From positions 12,772,349 through 12,836,348 of the forward strand of contig NC_088318.1 in assembly GCF_910592395.1 (NCBI RefSeq): 64,000 nt of DNA, written 5' to 3'. Of this stretch, positions 44,101 through 56,100 are shown one piece after another. Positions within the stretch are counted from its first letter, which is position 1. The number at the start of each line of letters is the position of its first letter. The DNA is from Lineus longissimus. Taxonomy: Eukaryota; Nemertea; Pilidiophora; Heteronemertea; Lineidae. The position numbers were made by a program, and so were the translations under genes. The notes under the pieces were generated by a model. That model ran no database searches. It worked only from the letters and a program-made list of their open reading frames with translations, and was not told the origin of the DNA.

Positions 44101-47100
44101 GCCGCAACCGCGCCATTTTTAGATTTTTAGATTTTCTTTCTCGAATTGTGTCTTTCAGATACAGACTGCAGTCTATCACCGGGTAAGAATTCAGGTCTTG
44201 TGCTAGAGACCATGTCTAAAGTGGCGGGTTTTTTCATGAACAATATTTACAAGACAGTATGAGTCAACAAAAAAGGTAAAAATTGAATGCTGTGGAATCA
44301 ATGGATCAGTCCGACCAAGAATGATAAGCCGAGTCTCAACAAAAATGGGGAACCTGTGAACCCGACAGATATACCTTTCAGCGAAAATGATGTCGTCGAT
44401 AGTTGGAATGTCGTTGAGCCCGCATCACTGGACGCCAACGACGCTGGACGCCAACTCCTCTGGACGCTAGAGTAAGGCGTCCAGTGTGCTACAAGCTTTA
44501 TGACTTTGAGAGTGGGGTTCCGTTATATCAGGGCCCAGGCGAGTACTCAGTCGACGTCAGAGACCAAACGCCAGCGCTGACACACGCTGTACATTTCTAT
44601 CCGTAAGGATCCGTGTTAAGTCCCTGATCTCAACATCCCCAAAAACAATTGTATTTTCTTGCATCGATTTAATGCCAGATTAAAAAATGCATTATATCCG
44701 ATTATTGGAACGTTGGTACACTGCTATTTACTGCTTTATAGGGCTGATGTAACGTTACATCTATGGTACGACTGTCGTCATACAAAAAAATCGTTTTTGA
44801 ATTTTTTTCAGTGAATCAGTTATGTGACTTCAATCATACTACCGGCGAATACTGCCATGGTCACAGCATCAAGGTGACATATGACGTAACTGAAGAGTTC
44901 TGCCGAACGGATTGCTCCATTCGACATGACTGTTTAAGTTACGAATATCGGTTTAAATGTTGCGTTCTGAAAAATTACATTTGTTCGAGTGATGTGAAGA
45001 AAACTAGTGATCTGGAGTACGAGAGGAATGTCAAAATAGGTAAATACAATGAAACTTCTGCTTCATTAGTTGATACGAAATCAAAACAAAGGCCAATACA
45101 AGACACAAAATTTCATGACCAGCAGACAAATCTAGATCGTTTTAGAATTCAGCACATGTCCATTAATTTTTTGTCCACAACGTTTTGGGCTCTGGAGCAT
45201 AAACTATTATACGGATTTTTCTTGAAGTGTAGGCTTTATTGCTCTGAGCTCAGCAGCCATCGCCCATTGTGATAGCCGGGAAGGGATGGTGGTAGTAGCT
45301 GAATTTGCCCTGCTTTTATCATTTTGCAGTAGGATCGTGCCGTGGCATTCCCGATCGAGGTAAGTATCAAAGTTTAGGATTAAATAAATGATGCCCATTT
45401 CAACAAATACGGGCATTATCCAGGGCTATACAGTGATACGCAGCATTGCTCGACGGTGTAACATTTTTGAGTGTTACCGCGGGTCCCAAAAATTGCTTCC
45501 ATTTAATTCTTACTCTGTATATCAGTTAGTTAACTCTGTAACTAAATGGTTACGCTCGGACTCGTTTTTTTTGGTAATCTTATTTGCGTTTTTCATCTCA
45601 TCGTATTTGCAGCGAAAGTACAGTGCAGCTATCTCCGCAAAAACGCCAGTTGCCTTGTTGGCAAATACAAGACCTTGGTGGCCGTCTCTCTTGGCGCATG
45701 CCAGACTGAGTGCACTGAGGAATATAGCTGCAATGGGTTCGAGTTTCGATCTGACGATTGCTGGGTAAACAGAAAAGGCTGTGCCGACGACCTTCTCAGC
45801 AAGCAGGGAAATTGTTTTTTCAATCAGCAAGGATGTAAAGAGGATAAATTATTGTATAAAGGAGACAGCAGATTTAATTGGTACAGAAAAAAGGGTAGGC
45901 CAGTGCCTAACATCTTTGGTTTAGAACGCAGAATGAAATCTTCCTGTGTGACAGTGGAGGTTTCCGAAAAGAACCCTAAAAACGCTAGGCTTACATACGA
46001 TTCATGTTGTCACTTGTCAGGGTTCACGTATGTCAGTCGTCACAAGCATGTTCGTTTATTGACTTGGGCTTGTAAACGTGACAAAAATAACATGAGGGTG
46101 AAACGTAAAGTGCGCTCTGTGAATGACAGTTCTTGAGGTGACAACGTGAACATTATTTGTAGACCTAGCCTCAGACTGTGGGTTCATAGAGAGATGATAA
46201 ATTTCATCGAATTGGTTTTTACAAATGATATTAGAGATGACATTTTGCATTCTTTAAAGAAACACATAAAGCATGTGACTCGAAAAAGATCATCACCGTT
46301 CATGGATTACGTTTCATTTAGCTTAGAATGACCGCGTTCGGACTCGGTTTATATTTCGCACGGTTTATAATACAATATATATCAATTTCTCTTGCAGATA
46401 CTGACTGCAGTCTGACGGCAGGTGAGAAGACTTCACCTCTAATGTGCTAATCTTAAAAGTAGCGTGGTTACTCTTAGTGCTTCCTCTCAAAGACATCATT
46501 CCCTATTTGAGTAAGGCTTGATGCAACCGCATATGCCTGTGGCGAGATCCAGGAAAATAACACCAATGACATGAGCATCCAATTCCCAAGATGGTTGATC
46601 ATGGTTGAGTACTAGCACATACATGTACGAACATTAGACCGGGTTTCAATAGATTTTACGATTCACATAACGCGTTCCGTTTCATTTTTATTTTCGTGAC
46701 ATGAAGAACGAACAATTCCAAAGAGCGGGATACATGTGATTCATGATTGACTTTCACCCCCACACCGTGTTTTCAAGCCTACGTTAATACTGGTTCACCC
46801 ACCTTAGTGCAGAGCCGACTGTAATACAGATTTCTTAATCTTTTTCAGCTCCTGTTTGCGAATTCAATCACACGGTGGATGTCCACTGTCCGGGACATGT
46901 AATCCACCAACACTACAAGGCTTCCCTCGAGTTTTGCAAGGCAGAATGCTCGCGTCGAAGCGACTGTTTGAGCTTTGAGCATGCGAACAACGTGAACTAT
47001 GAACAATATTGTTCACTGAAGGACTACATCTGTTCTGATGCAGAGCTAAAAAAGTCCTCAAACCGTCATTATTACATTAAGTATGGTAAGGAATAATCTC

Positions 47101-50100
47101 GAAATCGTTTGGAGCCAAAAGCATCTTCTCAGTTTCAGCAGAAAAAAATTTAAAATCAAATATTTAATAAAATCGTTCAAAATAGCATGGACAATTGAGG
47201 ACATTGATGATTTGTGTGAATATAGGTTTTTCTATTGTTACGCTTAGGTCATCTTTAACTCCAGTTGTCTGTTACAAAGTTGATAACAAAATGACTCGAA
47301 TTATTCAGCACTGAAACCATGGCAACTCAATATTGAAAAGTCAATCAAAGATTTATAAAATCTGAAGTCCTGCTTCCTCTCATTTACAGAATCCTGTCAG
47401 GTTATCCCAAAACTAGGTAAGCGTTTTAAAATCATAAACCATGGAGTTCCCCACATAATAAACACTGATGTGAAAAGGTTGAAATTTATCCTGGTTTGTC
47501 ATTATGTTATTTCGAAATCAGTTGACAAATTTAGCAGTCGGGCAATTCCTGATAAAGTAGGTCCCATTTAAAGGAGACTATAGGCAGGACCAGATAGATC
47601 AGATTTTATTACAACATGTTGCCGATAGAGGTCCCCAATCTCGCAGTACTTTGAAACAATCACTCAATCAAACACCACCAACTGTACATACAGGACAGTC
47701 TTCTGAAGTCCACTGATTTGACCCCTTTCTCCTGCATAGCCCCCTTTAAATAAACAAAACCTTTACCATAAATGATATTGTCATTCCCTCGTAGGCTCTG
47801 AGACGACTTGTTCCTTCAGTCACCAGTACGGCTCGTGCCAGCAAGCAACCCTACGAACACTGAGAGGCATTTCATTGGACGGATGTCTCGCCGAGTGCAG
47901 CAAGCAATCTGGCTGTGCTGGCTTCGAATACCATTCTGTCGCCTGTATGGTCAATAAGGAGTGGTGTAATATTGATGACACACAACGCTTCGTGAAGGGA
48001 AATTGTTACACCAAACGTCAAGGGTGTACGAATATAACAACACCGGCCTACGTCTACCTTCGTAATTTAGGAGACGTGAAATATAACTGGTACACGAAAA
48101 ATGGTAAGTTTCAGTTGCAGCATTCTTTCAAAAATATGTATAAGCTTCGTGTGCTGTGGGCATAACATCTTGACGTACAAGGTTTTTCCATTCACGCGAC
48201 AAGAAGATCTATAGCTTGTGCCTTGCGTGTACACTGAATACCCAAGCTTTCTTTAACAATAAGTCGAGGTTGAAATCATGGAGCAAATTTGCGATACAGC
48301 GTTTCGAATTTGTTTTACATCTGAATGTACACCACCACCTCCTTTCCCGAGATAATACGCACATGTATGCCGTTTTCTTTTCCAGACTTGAGCTGCAGTA
48401 AATCACCTGGTACGTTGGTTTTGACTCTTTCGGTTGTCTGTGACGACTTCAGATTCACCCACTTGGTCCCATCGTCTCCAATGTTGTGTCTCGGTCAACC
48501 ATCCGCTCAGCTTTGCTGAATATCTCCTGCCGATAATTAATTTCGTACAACAAGATTTCTGTCGACCGTTAGGTAAAACTGACATCTCTCTACAAAGATG
48601 CTTTAAAGGGAGTCTATAGGCATGAGCTTTGGTAGGTCATATAAGTGACACGGAGGTGCCGATAGGGGTCTCTCCTAAGTCAGTAAGTACATGTAAAGCA
48701 CGAGGAATATATTTATGGCTGTATTGAATATGACCCAGTTCCCTCAACTGAGCATATTAGTCACCTGAAGACCACAAATTTGATCAACTAGCTCCTGCGT
48801 ATATTTCCCTTTACTTAAAAAGGAATATCGATGACCTGCGATCGGGAAAAAATGTCATTCAAAAAATAGATATGTTTCATATTGCAGTGCCTGTGTGTGA
48901 TTTCAAACAGACGCCAGGTGTCACTTGCCAACACCACGACGCTGCAAGCCATTACTACGTTTCTCTCTCGAGTTTTGCCAAGCTGACTGCAGTCGCCAGG
49001 TAGACTGCCTCGGTTATGAATATGTGGGTAAAATATGTTATCAGAAAAACTACATCTGTTCGGAGACTGAACTGATGAAAAAAACCCTGTACAGTGCCAA
49101 CATTAGATCCGGTAAGTGTCTAAAACGCCAACGTATCGCTTTAAAGAGCTCCCTACCCCGACTATTTTCAGAGATGCGTATTACAGGCATCGTGGATTTG
49201 TCCATCAGATACAAGGAGTCACGTGATTTAATGACAAAAGGACGTAGTTCTCTTCTTGGATAAAGCATTCGCTGTCGCGAGGACGTACATGTAAGAAGTA
49301 TGTGAGTAACTATGGGCTGAACTGACCTTTTGACCTAGTTTCGTGTGTCTTAGGAATGTACGTGTATGTTAAACCAGGTCACGGGAAACTAGGTCAAACG
49401 TCAATTCGTCCCAAAGTAACCCACACACTACTCATGAATGTGCTCTTACCTGGAATCGCCACGCGGAAGCACGGCTGATAAGGTCTTCAGGTGCTCATCC
49501 GTGTTAATTTCAGACATAGGTCCCTGCAAACAGGTATTCGGTTCTTCCTATAAATGAAAGAAATCATGAAATTTCTTCCTGAAAAGCAAAGAAAGGCAGT
49601 CGTTTCTTCCTATAAATGAAAGAAATCATATCAATTCTTCCTCAAAAGCAAAGAAAGGCAGTCGTTTCTTCCTATAAATGAAAGAAATCATGTCAATTCT
49701 TCCTCAAAAGCAAAGAAAGGCAGTCGTTTCTTCCTATGAATGAAAGAAATCATGTCAATTCCTCCTCAAAAGCAAAGAAAGGCAGTCGTTTCTTCCTATG
49801 AATGAAAGAAATCATGTCAATTCCTCCTCAAAAGCAAAGAAAGGCAGTCGTTTCTTCCTATGAATGAAAGAAATCATGTCAATTCTTCCTCAAAATCAAA
49901 GAAAGGTATTCGGTTCTTCCTATAAATGAAAGAAATCATGACATTTCTTCCTCAAAAGCAAAGAAAGGCTGTCGTTTCTTCCTATAAATGAAAGAAATCA
50001 TATCAATTCTTACTCAAAAGCAAAGAAAGCGACTCGTTTCTTCCTATGAATGAATGAAATCATGTCAATTCTTCCCCAAAAGCAACGAAAGGCAGTCGTT

Positions 50101-53100
50101 TCTTCCTATCAATGAGAGAAATCATATCAATTCTTCCTCAAAAGCAAAGAAAGGCAGTCGTTTCTTCCTATGAATGAAAGAAATCATGTCAATTCTTCCT
50201 CAAAAGCAAAGAAAGGCATTCAGTTCTTCCTATAAATAAAAGAAATCATGCCAATTCTTCCTAAAAAGCAAAGAAAGGCAGTCGTTTCTTCCTATAAATG
50301 AAAGAAATAATATAAATTCTTTCTAAAAAGCAAAGAAAGGCAGTCGTTTCTTCCTTTAAATTAAAGAAACCATATCAATTCTTCCTCAAAAGCAAAGAAA
50401 GGCAGTCGTTTCTTCCTATAAATGAAAGAAATCATATCAATTCTTCCTCAAAAGCAAAGAAAGGCAGTCGTTTCTTCCTATGAATGAAAGAAATCATATC
50501 AATTCTTCCTCAAAAGCAAAGAAAGACAGTCGTTTCTTCCTATGAATGAAAGAAGTCATGTCAATTCTTCCTCAAAAGCAAAGAAAGGCGTTCGGTTCTT
50601 CCTATAAATGAAAGAAACCATGTCAATTCTTCCTCAAAAGTAAAGAAAGGCAGTCGTTTCTTCCTATGAATGAAAGAAGTCATGTCAATTCTTCCTCAAA
50701 AGCAAAGAAAGGCGTTCGGTTCTTCCTATAAATGAAAGAAACCATGTCAATTCTTCCTCAAAAGTAAAGAAAGGCAGTCGTTTCTTCCTATAAATGAAAG
50801 AAACCATGTCAATTCTTCCTCAAAAGCAAAGAAAGACAGTCGTTTCTTCCTATGAATGAAAGAAATCATATCATTTCTTCTTAAAAAGCAAAGAAAGGCA
50901 GTCGTTTCTTCCTATGAATGAAAGAAATCATATCAATTCTTCCTCAAAAGCAAAGAAAGACAGTCGTTTCTTCCTATGAATGAAAGAAGTCATGTCAATT
51001 CTTCCTCAAAAGCAAAGAAAGGCGTTCGGTTCTTCCTATAAATGAAAGAAACCATGTCAATTCTTCCTCAAAAGTAAAGAAAGACAGTCGTTTCTTCCTA
51101 TGAATGAAAGAAGTCATGTCAATTCTTCCTCAAAAGCAAAGAAAGGCGTTCGGTTCTTCCTATAAATGAAAGAAACCATGTCAATTCTTCCTCAAAAGTA
51201 AAGAAAGGCAGTCGTTTCTTCCTATAAATGAAAGAAACCATGTCAATTCTTCCTCAAAAGCAAAGAAAGGCAGTCGTTTCTTCCTATGAATGAAAGAAAT
51301 CATATCATTTCTTCTTAAAAAGCAAAGAAAGGCAGTCATTTCTTCCTATGAATGGAAGAAATCATGCCAATTCTTCCTCAAAAGCAAAGAAAGGCAGTCG
51401 TTTCTTCCTATGAATGAAAGAAATCATGTCAATTCTTCCTCAAAAGCAAAGAAAGGCAGTCGTTTCTTCCTATGAATGAAAGAAATCATGTCAATTCTTC
51501 CTCAAAAGCAAAGAAAGGCAGTCGTTTCTTCCTATGAATGAAAGAAATCATGCCAATTCTTCCTCAAAAGCAATGAAAGGCAGTCGTTTCTTACTTTTAA
51601 TGAAAGAAATCATATCAATTCTTCCTCAAAAGCAAAGAAAGACAGTCGTTTCTTCCTATGAATGAAAGAAATCATATCATTTCTTCTTCAAAAGCAAAGA
51701 AAGGCAGTCATTTCTTCCTATAAATAAAAGAAATCATATCAATTCTTCCTCAAAACCAAAGAGAGGCAGTCGTTTCTTCCTATGAATGACAGAAATCATG
51801 TCAATCCTTCCTCAAAAGCAAAGAAAGGTATTCGGTTCTTCCTATCAATGAAAGAAATCATGACATTTCTTCCTAAAAAGCAAAGAAGGCAGTCGTTTCT
51901 TCCTATAAATGAAAGAAATCATATCAATTCTTCCCCAAAACCAAAGAAAGGCAGTCGTTTCTTCCTATGAATGACAGAAATCATGTCAATCCTTCCTCAA
52001 AAGCAAAGAAAGGTATTCGGTTCTTCCTATCAATGAAAGAAATCACGACATTTCTTCCTAAAAAGCAAAGAAGACAGTCGTTTCTTCCTATAAATGAAAG
52101 AAATCATATTAATTCTTACTCAAAAGTAACGAAAGGTAGCCGTTTCTTCCTATGAATGAAAGAAATCGTGAATTTTTCCACAAAAGCAAAGAAAGGTATT
52201 CGGTTCTTCCTATAAATTCGGTTCTTCTTATAAATGAAAGAAATCAAGACATTTCTACCTCAAAAGCAAAGAAAGGCTGTCGTTTCTTCCTATGAAGTAA
52301 TGAAATCATGTCAATTCTTCCTCAAAAGCAAAGAAAGGCATTCAGTTCTTCCTATAAATGAAAGAAATCATGTCAATTCCTCCTCAAAAGCAAAGAAAGG
52401 CATTCGATTCTTTCTATAAATGAAAGAAACCATATCAATTCTTCCTCAAAAGCAAAGAAAGGCAGTCATTTCTTCCTATAAATGAAAGAAATCATATCAA
52501 TTCTTCCTCAAAAGCAAAGAAAGGCAGTCGTTTCTTCCCATAAATTAAAGAAATCATGTCATTTCTTCCTAAAAAGCAAAGAAAGGCAGTCGTTTCTTCC
52601 TTTAAATGAAAGAAATCATGTCATTTCTTCCTAAAAAGCAAAGAAAGGCAGTCGTTTCTTCCCATAAATTAAAGAAATCATATCAATTCTTCCTCAAAAG
52701 CAAAGAAAGGAAGACATTTCTTCCTATAAATGAAAGAAATCTAATTATCAATTCTTCCTCAAAAGCAAAGAAAGTCAGTCATTTTTTCCTATAAATGAAA
52801 GAACTCATATCAATTCTTCCTCAAAAGCAAAGAAAGGCGGTCATTTCTTCCTATGAATGAAAGAAATCATGACATTTCTTCCTCAAAAGCAAAGAAAGGC
52901 ATTCGGTTCTGCCTATAAATGAAAGACTGAAGAAATCATGCCAATTCCTCCTCAAAAGCAAAGAAAGGCATTCGTTTCTTACTTTTAATGAAAGAAATCA
53001 TATCAATTCTTCCTCAAAAGCAAAGAAAGACAGTCGTTTCTTCCTATGAATGAAAGAAATCATATCATTTCTTCTTCAAAAGCAAAGAAAGGCAGTCATT

Positions 53101-56100
53101 TCTTCCTATGAATGGAAGAAATCATGCCAATTCTTCCTCAAAAGCAAAGAAAGGCAGTCGTTTCTTCCTATGAATGAAAGAAATCATGTCAATTCTTCCT
53201 CAAAAGCAAAGAAAGGCAGTCGTTTCTTCCTATAAATGAAAGAAATCATATCAATTCTTCCTAAAAAGCAAAGAAAGGCAGTCGTTTCTTCCTATAAATG
53301 AAAGAAATCATATCAATTCTTCCTCAAAAGTAAAGAAAGGCAGTCGTTTCTTCCTATGAATGAAAGAAATTATGTCAATTGACCGAAAGCACAGCTGATA
53401 AGGTATTCAAGTGCTCATCGGTGTTAATTTCAGACGTAGTTCCCTACAAACAGGTTTTCTTGTTCAAAATCTACCAATATTTCAACTGATTCAACTGAAG
53501 CCATTCCTATGTTTTTCTCGAGTTCTGCCAAGCTGACTGCAGTCGCCAGGTAGACTGCCTCGGTTATGAATATGTGCGTAAAATATGTTATCAGAAAAAC
53601 TACCTCTGTTCGGAGACTGAACTGATGAAAAAAAACCTGTACAGTGCCAACATCCGGTAAGGGACCGTTTAAAAAGCCGACGTATCGCTCGAAAGAGCCC
53701 CCTTCCCCGACTATTTACAGAGATGCGTATTATAGGCATCGTGGATTTGTCCATCAGATGCCACGAGTCATGATTTAATGTCACAAGGACGTGGTTCTCT
53801 CCTAGGATAAAGCATTCGCTGTTGCGAGGACGTACATGTAAGTAGTATGTGGATGACTATGGGCTGAATTGACCTTTTGACCAAGTTTCGTGTGACTTAG
53901 GAACGTACATATATGTTATACCAGGTCACACGAAACTAGGTCAAAAGGTCAATTCATCCCAAAGTCACCCACACCTTACTCATGTATGTGCTCTTACCTG
54001 GAATCGCCACGCGAAAGCACGGCTGATAAGGTCTTCAGGTGCTCATCAGTTTTAATTTCAGACATAGGTCCCTGCAAACATGTTTTCTTGTTCAAAATCT
54101 ACCATTTTTTTTAAACTGATCAAATATATTACCTTGATAATTATTCTGAAGGAAATTCTTAACAATCACTTTTGAACCTGACTGACCATTTCGGCGCTGA
54201 TTTCAAGAAATTTTGTTGTTTCATGATTTGCATTATCCAGGTTATGTTGTACCACTGGGGAAGATAGCAGAAGCATTCTCAAGCAGTCCGAAATATGTGA
54301 CTTAGTTTCATTTTTCATTCAACTTTTTTCCAGCCTCCTGTCCACTCATTCAGAAGCTAGGTGAGTCTCTCGAATATCCTGAGGCCCTCTATACTCTGTT
54401 AAAAAAATGACTACTCGGAGGTGTTTGGTTTCTTTGGAGCCTGTTTACTTGCTGTTATCTTTAGTCTGGGGAAATGTGGCTTGGGTCACCAAGTTACACC
54501 ATGCTCTCATGAAATAAAAAAAACACAAGCTTTTGTGATGACGAATACTTTTGTGATCTGTCACTTATGGAAATGTTTTACATGCACGACTTTGGTGTAT
54601 CATACTCCCAAGTATACAAGAGACGTCTAACCATCATCCATTCTGTAGAGGACTACCGAGAGCGGTTAAACACGATGTACGGATTACTTAGCAATATCTT
54701 GATTTCTCCTTTAACACGTTTCATTTGCAGGGAAGTCGAAATGTTTGTATAACCACGAATACGTCGTCTGCCGTTATGCACAGAAGCGCATCCTCGATGT
54801 CTCGCTGGCTACATGTTTTGCCCATTGCAGTGTGGACGTCCGTTGCATAGGTTTCCGGCGTGACGGGAATGCAGATCATTGTTATTTCGCAAAGCACCAC
54901 TGCATCACTGCACAACTTACACATAGAGGAAACAAGAACTTTAACTTGTATATGAAAACTGGTAAGCTTGAGCGCCGCGCAAACGAGCGAATTAAGTCGA
55001 TGCACAAAAAAGTATGATATCATGGCGAATGGCGCCGTCGCAGGTCGCAGCAACACTGTTGCTTGTTAATGCTTGCCGCTTCAGCCTTGTTAGCTAAGCT
55101 ATTAGGTGCATTTCTGGGCGTATTGCTCTGCATGATGAATATGGGAAGCAAATGTATACCATAAAAACGCAGAAACCTGGACTACAAAGAAACATTTGCC
55201 AAGTTCTCGTTTAAATGTGTAGAAAAGGACCCAAATACACCCGTTGATAACCATGCCATGTCCTCAGAGAGGGACATCAGGAGAAAACTTGGTTTTGTCG
55301 AATGCACCGATTCGCATTCGTTGAGCGCTCAAACAGAGTCAAGATGAATTTTCCTTGTCAATCTTTTATAATCTCTTGCCGCGACTGACCTCTCCAACTG
55401 TCTTTTACAGATAACCAATGTAGTTTGTCGCCACGTAAGTAGATAGCAGGCAGGTATCGCAACTCCTGAGAACAACGAAGAACGAGTTACGAATAGTCTG
55501 GGCTACAGACCACGGGAATTTTAAGTTTCTTTTCGAATGATGGTTAAGAGATATAAAACTGATCTTCCGGTTATATTAGCCTCTATCAAATAACTTATCT
55601 AGCCTCGTCCCAAGTCATTGCACCTCCGCCAATTCCTGAGGGAAGGTTGGATTGTTGCTTCGTTGATCGGAGCGATCGACCAGGAAGGCGCATGGTTTTA
55701 CCAGGCTGCAAAATATCAAACTAATACATTTCTATTCACGACCCTGCGTGTTTCATCTGAACCTTTTCGACCTCTGCAAAAATATGAAAAGTAGCCCTCA
55801 CTGATGATTCATTCGGTCTGACCAGGTCATCAGCATCCCATTCCCCAACAGCACTAGCAGGCCTTCGGATGGTTGAGTGTAGTTCAGAACGATACATTAA
55901 AACAGATGTCTGCTATGGGAGGATGCATTATCCAGGCCATGCTGCACATCCTTACAAAAGGTGAAATGCACATGAAGGTGAAATAAACGTTTTATTTTCT
56001 CCCTCCTTGCAGTTCCGGTTTGCGATTTCCAACCAACTCCTGGCGTTCACTGTGACGGCTACAACATCAAGACGAACTCGGGTGTCACTCTTGAGTTCTG

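Larger units (their letters stand above)
43542..45359 (+). repeat. PAN gene module 3 (A3, m, B3, m)
   Basis: Exons 43542-43823 (A3, 282 nt), 44159-44182 (24 nt, DTDCSLSP), 44812-45039 (B3, 228 nt) and 45330-45359 (30 nt, VGSCRGIPDR). The final microexon is one codon longer and diverged. An unrelated open stretch (44287-44475) lies in its intron. Confidence 0.85.
47795..54360 (+). repeat. PAN gene module 5 (A5, m, frameshifted B5, array, decayed B5 copy, m)
   Basis: Exons 47795-48103 (A5, 309 nt, longest A), 48386-48409 (24 nt, DLSCSKSP), 48888-49111 (B5, frameshifted) and 54334-54360 (27 nt, ASCPLIQKL). Between B5 and the last microexon lie the 62-bp repeat array and a second partial B5. This module spans 6.6 kb against about 1.8-1.9 kb for the others. 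Confidence 0.8.

Noticed and set aside
49530-53385. CRISPR-like array appearance and many 61-62-codon frames
   Set aside because: The units are contiguous with no unique spacers and the genome is eukaryotic. The frames come from the 62-bp period (three units equal 62 codons).
53495-53657. A seventh functional B domain exon
   Set aside because: No acceptor, missing N-terminal half and a donor in the wrong phase; it is a decayed duplicate of B5.
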